Source: Mytilus trossulus
Lineage: Eukaryota; Mollusca; Bivalvia; Mytilida; Mytilidae
Direction: 5' to 3'
NCBI RefSeq assembly: GCF_036588685.1
Contig: NC_086373.1
Coordinates: 51,033,164-51,097,163, forward strand
DNA: 64,000 nt
This document shows positions 34,688 to 46,185 of this stretch, piece after piece (position 1 is the stretch's first letter; every line of letters begins with the position of its first letter). The position numbers and the translations under genes were made by a program. The notes beneath the pieces were generated by a model. It searched no databases, had not been told where the DNA came from, and saw only the letters and a list, made by a program, of their open reading frames with translations.

Positions 34688-34967
34688 CACAGGTATTTGG
34701 GGCATGGACCAAATCCCGAAATCCCAAGCCTTAAAAACACACGTTCCGGAGTCCCGATAAAGGTCATATCCCCCCTCAAGTGAGAAGCTTCTTTTTTCAC
34801 TTGAGGCTCGTATGGATAGTAAAAAAGTTATTGTAATCGACTAGCAATGGATTGTTGAGACTTGATATATGTTTATACATTGTAGAAAATTGAAAAATAA
34901 AAAAAATAAAAAACATTTTTTTTTAGTGAGGTCCTAAAAAGGGGGGTTCATGCCCCAAATACCTGTG
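34688..34967. mobile_element. TA-flanked MITE (CACAGGTATTTGGGGCATG ends)
   Basis: Perfect 19-bp inverted ends, CACAGGTATTTGGGGCATG and its complement, lie within flanking TATATA sequence. It is 280 bp. The interior shares CCCGAAATCCCAAGCC-type sequence with 13440-13660. Confidence 0.8.
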
Positions 34968-35015
34968 ATATATATATGTATATATTCAAATATTACTAGT
35001 AACCAAAATACTACG

Positions 35016-35152
35016 CAGGGGCGGATCCAGCAATTTTTAAAAGGGCGTTCCCAATCATTGGATTCCAATTATATGTCCCCATTTAAATGCATCGATCGTT
35101 AATAAAAAAAAAGTGGTTCCAATCCCAGGAAACCCCCTTGGCCTGGATCGGC
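35016..35152. mobile_element. Short hAT-like MITE
   Basis: CAGGGGCGGATCCAG at left, GGCCTGGATCGGCG at right. It is about 137 bp with no ORF. Confidence 0.5.
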
Positions 35153-35422
35153 GTGTTAATGTGAATAGTTATCAGCCTCACATTATGCTACTTTGGAATG
35201 ACCTTATCATGCTACGTCATGAATCTGATGTTCAGTAGTGGTCGTTTGTTGGTGTGGTTCATAAGTGTTTTTTGTTTTATTTATATAGATTAGACCATTG
35301 GATTTCCCCGTTCGAATGGTTTTCCACTCGTCAATTGTGAGGCCATTTACAACTTGCTGTTCGATGTGAGACAATGCTCCGTGTTGAAGACAGTACTCTG
35401 ACCTATAATGGTTTACTTTAAT

Positions 35423-35563
35423 CAGGGGCGGACCCAGATTTTTTTTATAAGTGGGGGCCAACTGGCTGCTTAGAGGGCCCTGATCTTGTCACGCTTCAAA
35501 GATTCTCTAATAACCAACGTTTTTTCTCAAAAAGGGGGGCCGTCCCCCTAAATCCGTCTCTGT
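35423..35563. mobile_element. Short hAT-like MITE
   Basis: CAGGGGCGGACCCAG at left, TAAATCCGTCTCTG at right, with GGGGGCC/GGGGGGCCG near the arms. About 140 bp, noncoding. Confidence 0.5.
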
Positions 35564-35706
35564 TGATATCATGACTTCGATGGAGAGTCGTCTCATACCA
35601 CATCTTATATACTAGTACATGATCACTGAACCATACTATCGAGGTCATACCATCCTTTTGATTATCTTCATTTTGTATGGGTCTGTATGCATTCTTCACC
35701 TCCAAT

Positions 35707-35747
35707 CTGAGACTACTATAATACTATATGTGTTATAGTAGTCTCAG
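35707..35747. repeat. Small hairpin CTGAGACTACTATAA..TTATAGTAGTCTCAG
   Basis: A near-perfect inverted repeat with 15-base arms. The same hairpin, with a shorter left arm, recurs at 38635-38665. Confidence 0.85.
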
Positions 35748-35749
35748 CT

Positions 35750-36095
35750 CCAATATACGAAACTATATTTTATCAATAACCCCACTTAAAACCAAGTTCA
35801 TATCTTTGATGTGTTTGTGATATCACATCTGCTTTGAATCAACTGAAAGGTAAAGTCACAAAAATACCACTCTGAGGAAAATTCAAAACGGAAAGGCCCT
35901 TTGCAAATGGCAAAATCAAAAGCTCTATTAAACACTCCAAACGAATGGATAACAACTGTCATATTCCTGACTTGTTACAGACATTTTCTTATTTAGAAAA
36001 TGGTGGATTTAACCTTGTTTTATAGCTTCGTGTAGCTAAACCTCTCACTTGTATGACAGTTTATTTTACATAAAATTTATGGTATGAAGTTCTAT
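35750..36095. other. No gene seen
   Basis: Short A+T-rich stretch. Part of it (GGAAAGGCCCTTTGCAAATGGCAAAATCAAAAGC) is likely dispersed repeat. Confidence 0.35.
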
Positions 36096-36099
36096 CAAA

Positions 36100-36730
36100 A
36101 AAAAAAAATTTTTGGACCCCGATTTGGACCAACTTGAAAACTAGGCCAATAATAAAAATTCTAAGTACATTTTTAGATTCAGCATAACAAAGAACCCCAA
36201 GGATTCAATTTTTGTTAAAATCAAACTTTAAGTTAGTTTAATTTTGGACCCTTTGGACCTTAATGTAGACCAATTTGAAAACGGGACCAAAAATTAAGAA
36301 TCTACATACACAGTTAGATTCGGCATATCAAAGAACCCCAAATATTCAATTTTTTATGAAATCAAACAAAGTTTAATGTTGGACCCTTTGGGCCCCTTAC
36401 TCCTAAACTGTTGGGACCAAAACTCCCAAAATCAATCCCAACCTTTCTTTTTTTGGTTATAAACCTTGTGTTAAAATTTCATAGATTTCTATTTACTTAT
36501 ACTAAAGTTATGGTGCCAAAACCAAGAAAAATGCTTATTTGGGCCCCTTTTTGGTCCCTAATTCCTAAAACTGTTCGGACCTCAACTCCCAAAATCAATC
36601 CCAATCTTCCTTTTGTGGTTATAGACCTTGTATTAAAATTTCACTTACTTATACTAAAGTTATTGTGCGAAAACCAAGAATAATGCTTATTTGGGCCCTT
36701 TTTTGGCCCCTTATTCCTAAACTGTTGTGG
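36100..36730 (-). repeat. Dispersed bivalve repeat, opposite-strand copy
   Basis: Reverse-complement copy of the 2160-3080 block: TTAGATTCGGCATATCAAAGAACCCCAA, GGACCCTTTGGACCTTAATGTAGACC, and two copies of the ATCAATCCCAACC..CTTGTGTTAAAATTTCATAG monomer. It lacks the GCAATAGCAA minisatellite tail. Confidence 0.75.
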
Positions 36731-37425
36731 TGATATCATCAAATTAAAAACTATATCGTATAAGGAGAGGTGTGTCTCTAAAATGCTGTGAAATTATAAA
36801 ATAATTAATATTAACTTCAACATGTCTGGGCTTAAATGAAGTAGGTTTGGTGGAGACATGAACAACTCTGACCAAGAAATATTACTAGCTTGTATATCGG
36901 AATTATAATTACTTCGAATTCTTTTTAAAAATAAGTGTAGTTCTGTAACCCCAGTTTGCTCATTTCCATTTATATTCACATACGTATAGTAAAAATTAAG
37001 CACTGGCCGACTTTAAACACTTAACAGTACCTATTTTAACTGCGCATATTAATAATAAAAATCACTTCGGTGAAGCTTGATCCCAAAATTTTTGAAAACC
37101 TAAAACTTACTACAGAAGTAAAGAGCTTATAAACAAAACACGACTAAGATCATAGCCATAGACGGGTAAGGAAGCAGAGTTTTGCATGGAGGAAAAATAT
37201 TCCTTAATCTAAACCAACTTCTAAAACATTTTAACAGCAACATTACAAAAAAAGCACAATCTCAATATTTTTCGTGCCAGAACCGAAATCTAAATTATCA
37301 AACATTTATACATAACATCGCATGCTTGTTCATTAAAAAAAGCAACGTTTGTGAACTTCATTGATATGAAATGTGCTTGATATTCCTTCTTTGTTTCTTA
37401 TGTTCATGTTTTACTTAATAACTTA
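36731..37425. other. No gene seen
   Basis: A+T-rich. Short open frames here have no motif. Confidence 0.4.
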
Positions 37426-37429
37426 TCCA

Positions 37430-37562
37430 TCGGCGGATCCAGGGTTTTTTTCGGGATTGGAACCCTTTTTTCCGATGTTTTTTTTATAATTATTATGTGA
37501 ACGTTTCATGGCGTTCCGGGGTTGAAACCTTCGTTTCGAAATGGCTGGATTCGCTCTTGTTA
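37430..37562. mobile_element. Short hAT-like MITE remnant
   Basis: CGGCGGATCCAGGG at left and GGCTGGATTCGCTC at right, with internal TTGGAACCC and GTTGAAACCTTCG stretches. Imperfect ends. Confidence 0.4.
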
Positions 37563-38105
37563 TCAGAAATTCAAAATAAATGTAACTTCTCTTTCTAGTA
37601 AAAGACAGTCATGCTTATTCTTTACTTCTACGTATTTCTATATATAAATGTTTTACAAGTGATATATATAGCATTCGTTTTACAAATTAAAGTATCTAAT
37701 TCACGAAAAGCGAAGCTTTCGGTAGATTAATTATAGTAATGATTAATGCGTGCCTATATATGATTCGTAACTTTAATACAATAATAATTGACAAATGGCA
37801 AAGGTTAAATGCTGACCTTCAAAACTTAGATGTACTTTTTGATAAGTCAATCAAATAGTGGCGTAATACTTTTTTTGATTTTCAGAAAATAAACACATGC
37901 AGTAGATGACAATTGGATTTGTATTTCAGATACATGTACATTAAAATAGGTTTATACTTAAAAGCCATTTATTTATTATTAAGGTTTTTTTCTCCCAGAA
38001 AATTCTTAAGAGGAGGGGGATGAAAGATGCAAAATTTTATTTGTCGTGTTTCTGCCTTTAAACCCAATAAGGACATGTAGCTTCAAAGCTTCAAAGGAGT
38101 TTTGA
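37563..38105. other. No gene seen
   Basis: A+T-rich, no recognised feature. Confidence 0.4.
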
Positions 38106-38109
38106 TGTT

Positions 38110-38300
38110 GTGATAAGAAGACCTACAAAAGACTCATCAGTGACGCTCGAATTCAAAAAAGTTTAAAGGACAACAAAAGTATGAAGTTGAAGAGTATTGA
38201 GGACCAAAATTCCTAAAAGTTTTGCCAAATACAGCTAAGGTAGTCTATTCCTGAGGTAGAAAAGTCCTAGTATTTCAAAAAGTCATAAAAACTATTTTAA
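38110..38300 (+). repeat. Dispersed mussel repeat fragment (ACTCATCAGTGACGCTC type)
   Basis: The stretch ACTCATCAGTGACGCTCGAA .. AGAGTATTGAGGACCAAAAT .. CCAAATACAGCTAAGGTAGTC matches, from memory, a dispersed mussel repeat that may derive from a retroelement coding region. It has no open frame here. Confidence 0.45.
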
Positions 38301-38634
38301 CATTCCTCAAAACTGTAAAAAGATAGATTAATTGAATGGTCCAGGAACAAATATTTCAAGCATGGTCAATTCACGGAGATAGAGCCTAATACAATGGAGA
38401 AAATAACCAGTGACACATATATATTTTAAAAAAAATATTAATTTCGACAAGATAAAAACAGAAATCCAACCAAACTTACAGTAGTAAAATGTATACTTGT
38501 TTTTTCTACTACATTTTGTTTCACTTTTTCATTTTTTGTTTCTCGAACGAAGCGGAGCCACATTGTGCATTAACAACTTCTGAGATGTAAGATATAGCAC
38601 TGGTCTAAGCTCCTCCCATGTTTTGCTATTTAAA

Positions 38635-38665
38635 CTGAGACTACTATGTGTTATAGTAGTCTCAG
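38635..38665. repeat. Small hairpin CTGAGACTACTATG..TAGTAGTCTCAG
   Basis: Second copy of the hairpin at 35707-35747. Confidence 0.8.
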
Positions 38666-38927
38666 ATTTAAACGAGATGCGGTCAACGACGGGATTGCAT
38701 ATTACAATAACTGAAAAAGCTCATTCAGTTTACACACTCCTTAAAAAATAACTGAAGTTAAATAACTGAAATCAAAGGAAAATTAACGTTCATGTTACAA
38801 AAGATATCATACTATTATACTTACCCACACACATACGGAAATGATATTATTATAATGAAAATAACAAATTTAATTTAAAACTTCATTATTATTGGAATGT
38901 ACTATAATAGTAAACAACAGATTGTAT

Positions 38928-39290
38928 CACTGGGGTAAAGCTGATGACCGTAACTGCATTCACGGTCATCCCAAGATGTCGGATGAAAAATTAGGTCAGT
39001 ATTTGTATTGTCTGTTTAAGTGTTTCTAAAGCATTTTCTTTACAAAGCATACATTGGTACGATGTAAATGTATAAAAGAATCACACGGAAATCACATTTT
39101 ACTACCGAGAAATGTGTATGAAACAGGAAATTGGATTTGAAAAAATCGCTAAGATGACCGTAAATCGCAAGTAAAATATTTTCAAGATGACCGTAACATA
39201 AAACAAGGATGACCGTGATTGATAAAAAGATGACCGTAATTTGTAAAGGATGACCGTAATTTATAAAGGATGACGTCCATCGATTCTAAC
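38928..39290 (+). repeat. Left inverted repeat with GATGACCGTAA array
   Basis: GATGACCGTAA or a one-base variant occurs at 38943, 39153, 39186, 39208, 39229 and 39249, with a decayed unit at 39269 and one inverted unit at about 38961. The mirror array is at 42184-42545. Confidence 0.85.
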
Positions 39291-39589
39291 AGATATCCGT
39301 ATTTGTATTACCTTTTTTGTATCAAATAATTAATTGTGTTGGTATAAAACGTATTTATAAGACTGCATTATCCTATAGGTAGAAGAAAATAAGACTTGCT
39401 TCAAATACATAGTTCACCAACTGTATTAAATCGTATCCGAATGAAAGAGGAATCTTTCTAGCTTTGAACATGAGCTATCTTGTAGACAATGTGCTTACTA
39501 TGTAAACATTTTAACCTGCATGTAACGTTTGACCCAAGGAAACAGGTGTATATATGTTGCACCTGCTTTGCACGATAGTGTTGCATATA

Positions 39590-39745
39590 TATTATTGGAG
39601 GGCACCTGTAAAAAATCTAAATTATACAAGTGAAAACCAAATTATAAATTTAGAAGAACTAACTATAGCATTCAAAAGATGTTCCTCCAATTTTAAAGTC
39701 AGTGGCGATTATGTCCAAGAAGGGTGTCCAACGGAATTAAAAATG
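39590..39745 (+). other. Unidentified coding-like segment carried by the CACTGG element
   Basis: An open frame includes NLNYTSENQIINLEELTIAF and KRCSSNFKVSGDYVQEGCPT before running into a noncoding mussel repeat. The same peptide is preserved unchanged in copy 2 (54640-54760, minus strand). It may be a captured host exon or retroelement coding sequence. I do not recognise it. Confidence 0.4.
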
Positions 39746-40295
39746 AACTTTATTAAGTCGTTAGTTTTCTCGTGTGAATTTCTTTTACATTGTTATTTAG
39801 GGGGCCTTTTATACTGATTATGCGGTATGTACTTTGCTCATTGTTGAAGACCGTCTGGTGACCTAATATTGTTGTTGATTTTTGTGTCATTTTGGTCTCC
39901 AGTGGAGAATTGTCTTTTGGAGAGTTGTCTAATTAGCAATTATACCACATCTTTTTTTATATTTATGAACTATTGCCAAATATTGAAGCAAAACTAAAAG
40001 AGATAGGGCGATACGAAGACTTCATTTCCGTATTGAAATCCTTATCTAATGGAAAATTTACTGAACATATTGCTTTTCATTTGTTACGGAAGGTTTAATC
40101 TCAGTCAAACCAACTGAATGCCGAATACATTTTGCAGTTCCATCGGATCCGGTGTTGTCAATGGACTGTTTGTATATTTCAAGGCAGATGTTAAGATTTT
40201 AATCTGATTTCGCTGGTTAATCTTATGCTTCATCAATGTTTTTTTTCAACTTTTCGTCGCATCGCTGTCAATTTGTATTATATTCTTCCCTACAC

Positions 40296-41240
40296 AGTTT
40301 GGAGTTATACAAGGAGATAACATAAGTCCTAACATGTTTAAGATTTTCATTAATGACCTTCCCAACTATTTGCAAAAAATCTCTAGACCATGTAAATACT
40401 AATAGGCATATTATCTCTAGATCCTTAAAAACTAGTACTGTATGCATGTTTTTGAGTATGCTGTTAAGCTTATTCTTCTATATGGAAGTGAAATTTGGAG
40501 CTCATTCAATCCCTTGATAGCAAAATTTAGATATAGAAACCAACTAATTTGCATGGATAAAATATATTCAAATTTAACTTGGAGAAGCTACACAGTAAAT
40601 TTTGTAAATTCATTCTGGTCGGCACAAATATAAACACAAATTGTGCAGCCTTATTTTAACTTTCCACTGTACTTTTAATTAGTGAGATCTGTTTTGAATT
40701 ATTGGCTTAGACTAAAAAATAAGAATAATTTCCTTTATTACAAGATGCATACCAGCATTCAAATCTCTATATTCTCAGTATAAATCGTCATGGTATAGCT
40801 TTCTCCAACACATTTTAAAAACTCTTCCTGGTTTTGCGAATCTAAATGATGGGGAAAATATTTCAAATAATACCATCAGGAAAATATTGAAAGAGACGTG
40901 CATACAAATTTTGGAAGGATCAGCTGACCAAGAAATCAGAAGGAGAGCTCCGCACTTATGTGGCTGTTAAGGATAATTATGGTTTCGAAAAGTATCTATA
41001 TAAATATCATAACAAAATTTTAGCGAAGGAGATCATTAACAAAATTGAGGGTGTCATCTCACCATTTGCAGATTAAATAGAACGATACCAGGGTACTCCT
41101 CCAAACCTTAGACCGTATGTCAGCAATGCAGTTCTGGTAATATTGAAAATGAAGTTCATTTTATCTTTTATTGCACAAAATATAACGAAGACAGACACTA
41201 TTTGTATCACATCTGAATCATGTTCCAATTTTATTAACCT
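40296..41240 (+). pseudogene. LINE ORF2 remnants (reverse transcriptase and C-terminal blocks)
   Basis: FGVIQGDNISPNMFKIFIND is a typical reverse-transcriptase motif of non-LTR retrotransposons. AVKLILLYGSEIWSSF (near 40460) and ENEVHFIFYCTKYNEDRHY (near 41145) are typical of the post-RT region and Cys/His tail. Stops and frameshifts separate the blocks. Matching remnants lie in copy 2 at about 53100-54090 (minus). Confidence 0.7.
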
Positions 41241-41699
41241 AAATTAACAAGAGAAATTGCTACGGCTGCTGTCTTGTCATAACTCAACTGTATGAAAAGA
41301 GTTGTGTATATTCTTGGTTAAACACTGCAAATAGCAGATTTATATTCCATGTTTCGCAAAATTAGTTATTGTTGTTATTTAAAAAAAATATTTTTTAAGT
41401 GACATGATTCAGTTTCTCTATTTATTTTTTTTCATCTGCTTCTGACACGAGGAGGATTGCTGTTATTGCTTATCGCAATTAACAGTATATCCTACAGCAC
41501 CGTCCCTTGAATTGGTGTCTCCTATACAGATGAACAAATTTATTGTCATTTGTCTATTATAATATCTGTCACGTTATATAACTTTCAATGTCTGTTGCAT
41601 ATACTTTCATTATTGGTAATTGTATAAATGCCCGCTTTGGGACCCTGATTGGAAAAATAAAATATTTGATTTGTATTCAAATTTTAACGTTAACGTTGT

Positions 41700-42010
41700 T
41701 ATCAATAAATAATTTAATTTTGGATGTAACGCGTCTTCTGATTGGCTGACGTTATTTTGTTATGAGCCCATAGACATAATTTAGTCATGTGACCGTGACG
41801 TCATAAACGTTTTTTCATGGTTTTCTATCATGGTTTAAAATGGCATTTAGAATTGAATTATAAGAAATGACTAATAATTCTTCTGTCTATTCGAAATAAC
41901 ATAAAAAATGTGATGCACACTGTTAAATAACATGCTACGCGCGTTATTCAGTGTGCACCAAGTTTTTTATGTTATTTCTTCAGACAGAAAAAAAATATTA
42001 CAGTCATTCC
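41700..42010 (+). repeat. Hairpin module, copy 2
   Basis: Central imperfect hairpin: TTCTGTCTATTCGAAATAAC followed by ATGTGATGCACACTG, opposite CAGTGTGCACC and GTTATTTC..AGACAGAA. Related modules lie at 16812-17090 and 52380-52700. Confidence 0.8.
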
Positions 42011-42183
42011 TTAAATATTTAATTATTTACGAGAAATATGCAATTTACTATCATTGTCATAAACTAAATACGGCAAATAGTTGAAAAGAAATAGATAAAA
42101 CATATTTATAACCGCTAAACGAACCCCTATTGAGAAAAACTCGACAAACAGTTATGAATACAAATATGAATATTTCTTAGAAT

Positions 42184-42545
42184 TGACGGTCATCCTTTAA
42201 AAGTTACGGTTATCCTTAACAATTTACGGTCATCTTTTAACCAATTATTATAACGGTCAGCCTTGTTATGAATCGCTAATCCTGTTACGGTCATCTCGAT
42301 TACGATTTACGGTCATCCTAGCAAATTTTTCAAATCCAAATTCCCGTTTTATACACGTTCCTCGGTAGAGATTTGTGAGACTTCCATGTGAATCTTTTAT
42401 AAATTTACATCGTATCAAAGTATGCTTTGTAAAGAAAATGATGTAGAAACACCTTAACAAACAATAAAAAAAACTGACCTAATTTTTCATCCGACATCTT
42501 GGGATGAACGTGAATGCAGTTACGGTCATCAGCTTTACCCCAGTG
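42184..42545 (-). repeat. Right inverted repeat with GATGACCGTAA array
   Basis: Reverse-oriented units read TTACGGTCATC, repeated about six times between 42184 and 42320 with one more near 42520. Confidence 0.85.
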
Positions 42546-42550
42546 TGTAT

Positions 42551-43945
42551 GTGAAGTCTTAAAAAATGAATAAATGTAACTATGATGTAAAGATGAAAGT
42601 ATATATGATCCTACTTCTGATTACACGGTCGTGTGTACTTATACTGCTAACACCTGTTACATTTCATAGGAATGAAGAGCTATTTCATAACACTAATTGT
42701 TAGCTCTCTCATATACGTATACTTAACATAGCTTATAATTCAAACTTGTTTAATACATAATACATATAGTCTTTACATATTTTATGTTTTGAAAGACACA
42801 ATTTGCTTTTATCCCGTTGGTAGATCATTTACATAGTAAATCGTGCTTACATACTGTATTTGTGTTGCTTGCAATAACATCATCATTAGTTCCGAGTCCC
42901 TGTGCTGATTCCGACACTATTTCACACATACACGACGGCATTGAGGAAGCGTGTTTGTTATTTTAACGCCAATCGCATGAAATATAAACGCTTGGTAACT
43001 ACCCGTATGAATTCTCAAGGGTGACGGGTAAAAATTTTGATAGACAAAAAATTTAAATCGATATCTATTAGAACCGTTCGAGTTCTTCATTCACCTGGGG
43101 CAAGGATGTTCGTTACTCTGTTTAAAAATAACAAGCTTTTGAAAAAATTGGTATAAATTGATAATATAAACATACAGGAAATAAATGAGCAGGGGAAAAT
43201 TTAAGGATCAGTATGCATGTTTTCGAGATTTAAGCCAATAGTAATTTGGCGGGAAATAATTATCTCTAGATTTGTCATACCTTTAACATTGGCACCTATT
43301 TTCTTTCAAAAACTACGAAAAAAAAAGAATTTGATAAGCTTTTCAAAAATGACGTTTGAAACTTAATCTAAAAAAATATAAAAGGAAAAGCAGGGGTTAT
43401 CGTACAAACTTTTTTCATGGCACTACATAAATAAACCAGAGGTTTCCGAATATCTGGCAAAAGTTCAAAACGAGAGGAGCAAACTTCTTTAAACAGCATG
43501 CAGGCGCATGTTTAGTATTTATTATATTTCACCATGCCTATGAACCTTTTCTGTTGGCCTCATATACTAGTACTTAATTGAGCGTTTATACAAACATATT
43601 CGGTAAAGAAACGCATCATATACTATTATATGGAGTCAACAGGAAAATTTCCTAGTAGGCATTGGGGAAAAAATTCACATTCATGACAAGTGACGTACGA
43701 TCTAAAACCTTGGGGTATTGACAATCTTATAATAATTGCAGGTGACCAAGTGTACTTCGTCAATTTCAGAAATGATACCTAAACGGTAAGTTTTCTGATG
43801 ATAACGATCCCAGACATTTGGATTATGAGAAGATATCTGATGAGTGGTATCCAATTTGGATATATTACCGTATAAAATCAAAGTTTAAAAATATAGCACA
43901 AAACAACAAAAGTAAAAACTTTGTAGACAAAAAGAAGAGAATATG
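42551..43945. other. No gene seen
   Basis: About 1.4 kb of A+T-rich sequence with no feature I can support. Confidence 0.45.
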
Positions 43946-43949
43946 TATC

Positions 43950-44090
43950 TTATTAATGATTCATCATATGAACGATTAACCAGTTCATGATGGCGTTCAT
44001 TCAACTTTCGAATTGATTACTTTACTTTTACCATTTTTTTTAACTCTTTTTTCAATAGCACACACGAAAACATTCATTCAAGAAAATCAT
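43950..44090 (-). pseudogene. Diverged copy of the retroelement fragment at 44420-44900
   Basis: GAACGATTAACCAGTTCATGATGGCGTTC corresponds to CGGTCAACCAACTCGTGATGGCGTCC at 44482. It is a second, more decayed piece of the same coding region. Confidence 0.4.
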
Positions 44091-44279
44091 ATGTTAGATG
44101 CAGGAATGCTGTCACATAAAAAAGCAAATTCATAATGGTAATTTTAAATTTAACTGAATTAATCTCTCATCCTGTGTACTCCATCTAGAATGTTTTAGAT
44201 TGTTTTATTATCAGATTACACAGAATTAATGAAAAGTGAAATCACAAAAATAATGAACTAAAGAATAAGCAACACGAAC

Positions 44280-44415
44280 CCCACCAAAAACTAGGGGTAA
44301 TCTCCGGTGCTCCTTAAGGGTAAGCAGATCCTGCTTCACATGTGACACTCGTCGTGTTGCTTATGTAATAACAAATCCGGTAAATAGCCTAGTTCAGTAG
44401 GTTACATTCATGAAA
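44280..44415 (+). repeat. Dispersed mussel repeat fragment
   Basis: GGTAATCTCCGGTGCTCC..AGCAGATCCTGCTTCACATGTGACACTCGTCGTG looks, from memory, like a common mussel repeat adjoining the retroelement ORF below. Confidence 0.45.
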
Positions 44416-44419
44416 GGGA

Positions 44420-44900
44420 AGGGGATTGTAGTTATGACGTAAGGAACACATCCGATATCATTTGTGAAACGGTTATTCCATAACGGTCAACCAACTCGTG
44501 ATGGCGTCCGTAAAATTTACGAAGGGATGATTTCAACTTCACCATTTGGAACTCTTGGTTTAATAGCTTCCTTATGAGCAGCAACCATCTATAAAAAAAA
44601 TCATGATAGGAAATGCAGGCACGGGAATATCGTTTCAATTGGGAGATATATTCCCCGTATGCAAGTGATGGTGGAATGTTGCTAATTATAAATGGAAAGT
44701 TCACAATTGAAAAGCTGAAATCATTTCTTTTGTCGTAAAGTTTTGTTTTAAACCAACCCTCATTGTCAATTTCTAGATGTAAGTCAAGATATGAGGCCGA
44801 TTTAACTGTATCTGTAGTATCCTTTATCTCTAGATCGATGCCATTTAAATGCTTATTGTATCTGTCATATTTTCTTCAAAAGCAAAAAGATACATTTTAC
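44420..44900 (-). pseudogene. Retroelement reverse-transcriptase-type ORF, C-terminal part
   Basis: The minus-strand translation gives a continuous segment. It begins near KYDRYNKHLNGIDLEIKDTT, passes YLDLHLEIDNEGWFKTKLYD and ISNIPPSLAYGEYISQLKRY, and ends with KLKSSLRKFYGRHHELVDRY. From memory this C-terminal region follows the RT domain of an element very abundant in bivalves. Its clade is not certain to me. The upstream RT core is missing or frameshifted beyond about 44870, so this is a fragment. Confidence 0.55.
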
Positions 44901-45019
44901 CCATCTGTTCCATTTTAGCCATAGTGTCTATGTTTCTTGACGTACAAGGAAATAAAATACAAAATTCATACTAGATTCATTTGAGAAGATTTTTAAAGTT
45001 AAAAAACATAAACAACTGG

Positions 45020-45870
45020 TGTAAAATTGTCCTTAAAGGGCAATAAATTATTAAGAGGTCAATTGACAATTTTTGTCATTACAGTTTATCTTTATCTTCA
45101 ATATAATAACCAAAAACTTCAAAATTTCCTTAAAATAACAAATTTTGTATCAGCAACCCAACAATCGGTTGTTTGGGTTGTCTCAAATTTCAGGGCTGAT
45201 AGATCTTGATCTTTTAAACATTGTCAGATTTGCTATTAATGCTCTAGTTTCTGAGATATAAGCCTAAATCTGCATTTGTCCCCTATGTTCTACTTTAAGC
45301 CATGGCAATTTATAAACAAGATTCCTAAAGGAACATTCGTTTAAGGTGTAGTCATACTGACTTTTTTTGTAGATCTTTCTTTGCTGAATATTATTGCTGT
45401 TTACAGTTTATACTTATCTAATAATATTCAAAACGCAAAATTTTCTTAAACTACCAATTTAGTGGCATCAATCCAACAATGGATTGTACGATTCGTCAGA
45501 GCTGATAGATCTAAATCAATTGAACAATTTTACCCATGTCAGATTTGCTCTAAAAGATTTAGTTTTTGAGAAATAAGCCACAAACTGCATTTGATCCCTA
45601 TGTTCTATTTTTAGCCATGGCGGCCATGTTTGTCTATGGATCAAAACTTTGGATACAATTTAGGCTAGATACCCTAAGGAATGTGTAGTTAAAAATTGAA
45701 GGTTTTTGGCACAGCAGTTTCAGAGGAGAAGATTTTATAAGTAGTTTACGACGACGACAGACGACGATAGACGCCGGGAGACAACGGACGACGGACGACC
45801 AACGACGACGACGGACGCCAAATGATGACATAAGGTCACATGGGGCCCGTATGGCCCCGGTGAGCTGAAA
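45020..45870 (+). repeat. Duplicated dispersed repeat ending in GACGACGGAC-rich tail
   Basis: A segment of about 300 bp (CATTACAGTTTATCTTTATC .. CAGGGCTGATAGATCTTGATC .. CTTTAAGCCATGGC) is repeated in diverged form about 350 bp later. It ends in GACGACGACAGACGACGATAG-type sequence and GGTCACATGGGGCCC. The tail is a very common bivalve repeat by memory. Confidence 0.65.
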
Positions 45871-45959
45871 AGAAAAATCCCTAATTAAATGGTAAAATTA
45901 AAAGCTTAAACACATCAAACTAATAAACAACAACTGTCATATTCCATTTTTTTTTACAT

Positions 45960-46150
45960 GAATTAGGCAGTTAGTTTTCTCTTTTAAATAGTTTTACATT
46001 TGTAATTTCGGGGCCGTTTATAGCTGACTATGCAGTATGGGCTTCGTTCATTGTTGAAGGACGTACGGTGACCTATATTTGTTAATTTCTGTGCATTTGA
46101 TCTCTTGTGGAGAGTTGTCTCATTGGCAATCCACATCTTCTTTTTTTTTA
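45960..46150 (+). repeat. Dispersed mussel repeat (GGAGAGTTGTCTCATTGGCAAT type)
   Basis: TTTCGGGGCCGTTTATAGCTGACTATGC .. CATTGTTGAAGGACGTACGG .. GTGGAGAGTTGTCTCATTGGC. Related copies lie at 39750-39955, 54430-54620 (minus) and 17260-17410 (minus). Confidence 0.7.
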
Positions 46151-46185
46151 CATAACAGGTAATGATGTCAAAAAAGGGGAACAGC

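Larger units (their letters stand above)
38928..42545 (+). mobile_element. CACTGG element, copy 1 (complete, nonautonomous)
   Basis: The ends CACTGGGGTAAAGCTGATGA and its complement head inverted repeats of about 360 bp (38928-39290 and 42184-42545). It is flanked by TGTAT on both sides (38923-38927, 42546-42550), a candidate 5-bp target duplication. Each arm carries an array of GATGACCGTAA. The 2.9-kb interior includes an unidentified open segment (39590-39740), a dispersed mussel repeat (39750-39955), LINE ORF2 remnants (40296-41240), a LINE-like 3' tail (about 41440-41690) and a hairpin module (41700-42010). The second copy shares the interior pieces I compared, so the element seems to have moved or been duplicated with this cargo. 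Superfamily is not determined. A CACTGG end with 5-bp duplication does not fit Tc1, hAT or piggyBac. Confidence 0.8.

Noticed and set aside
38943..39280. GATGACCGTAA repeats as a CRISPR or regulatory operator array
   Set aside because: The array is mirrored in the other arm of the element and recurs in a second copy, so it belongs to transposon ends.
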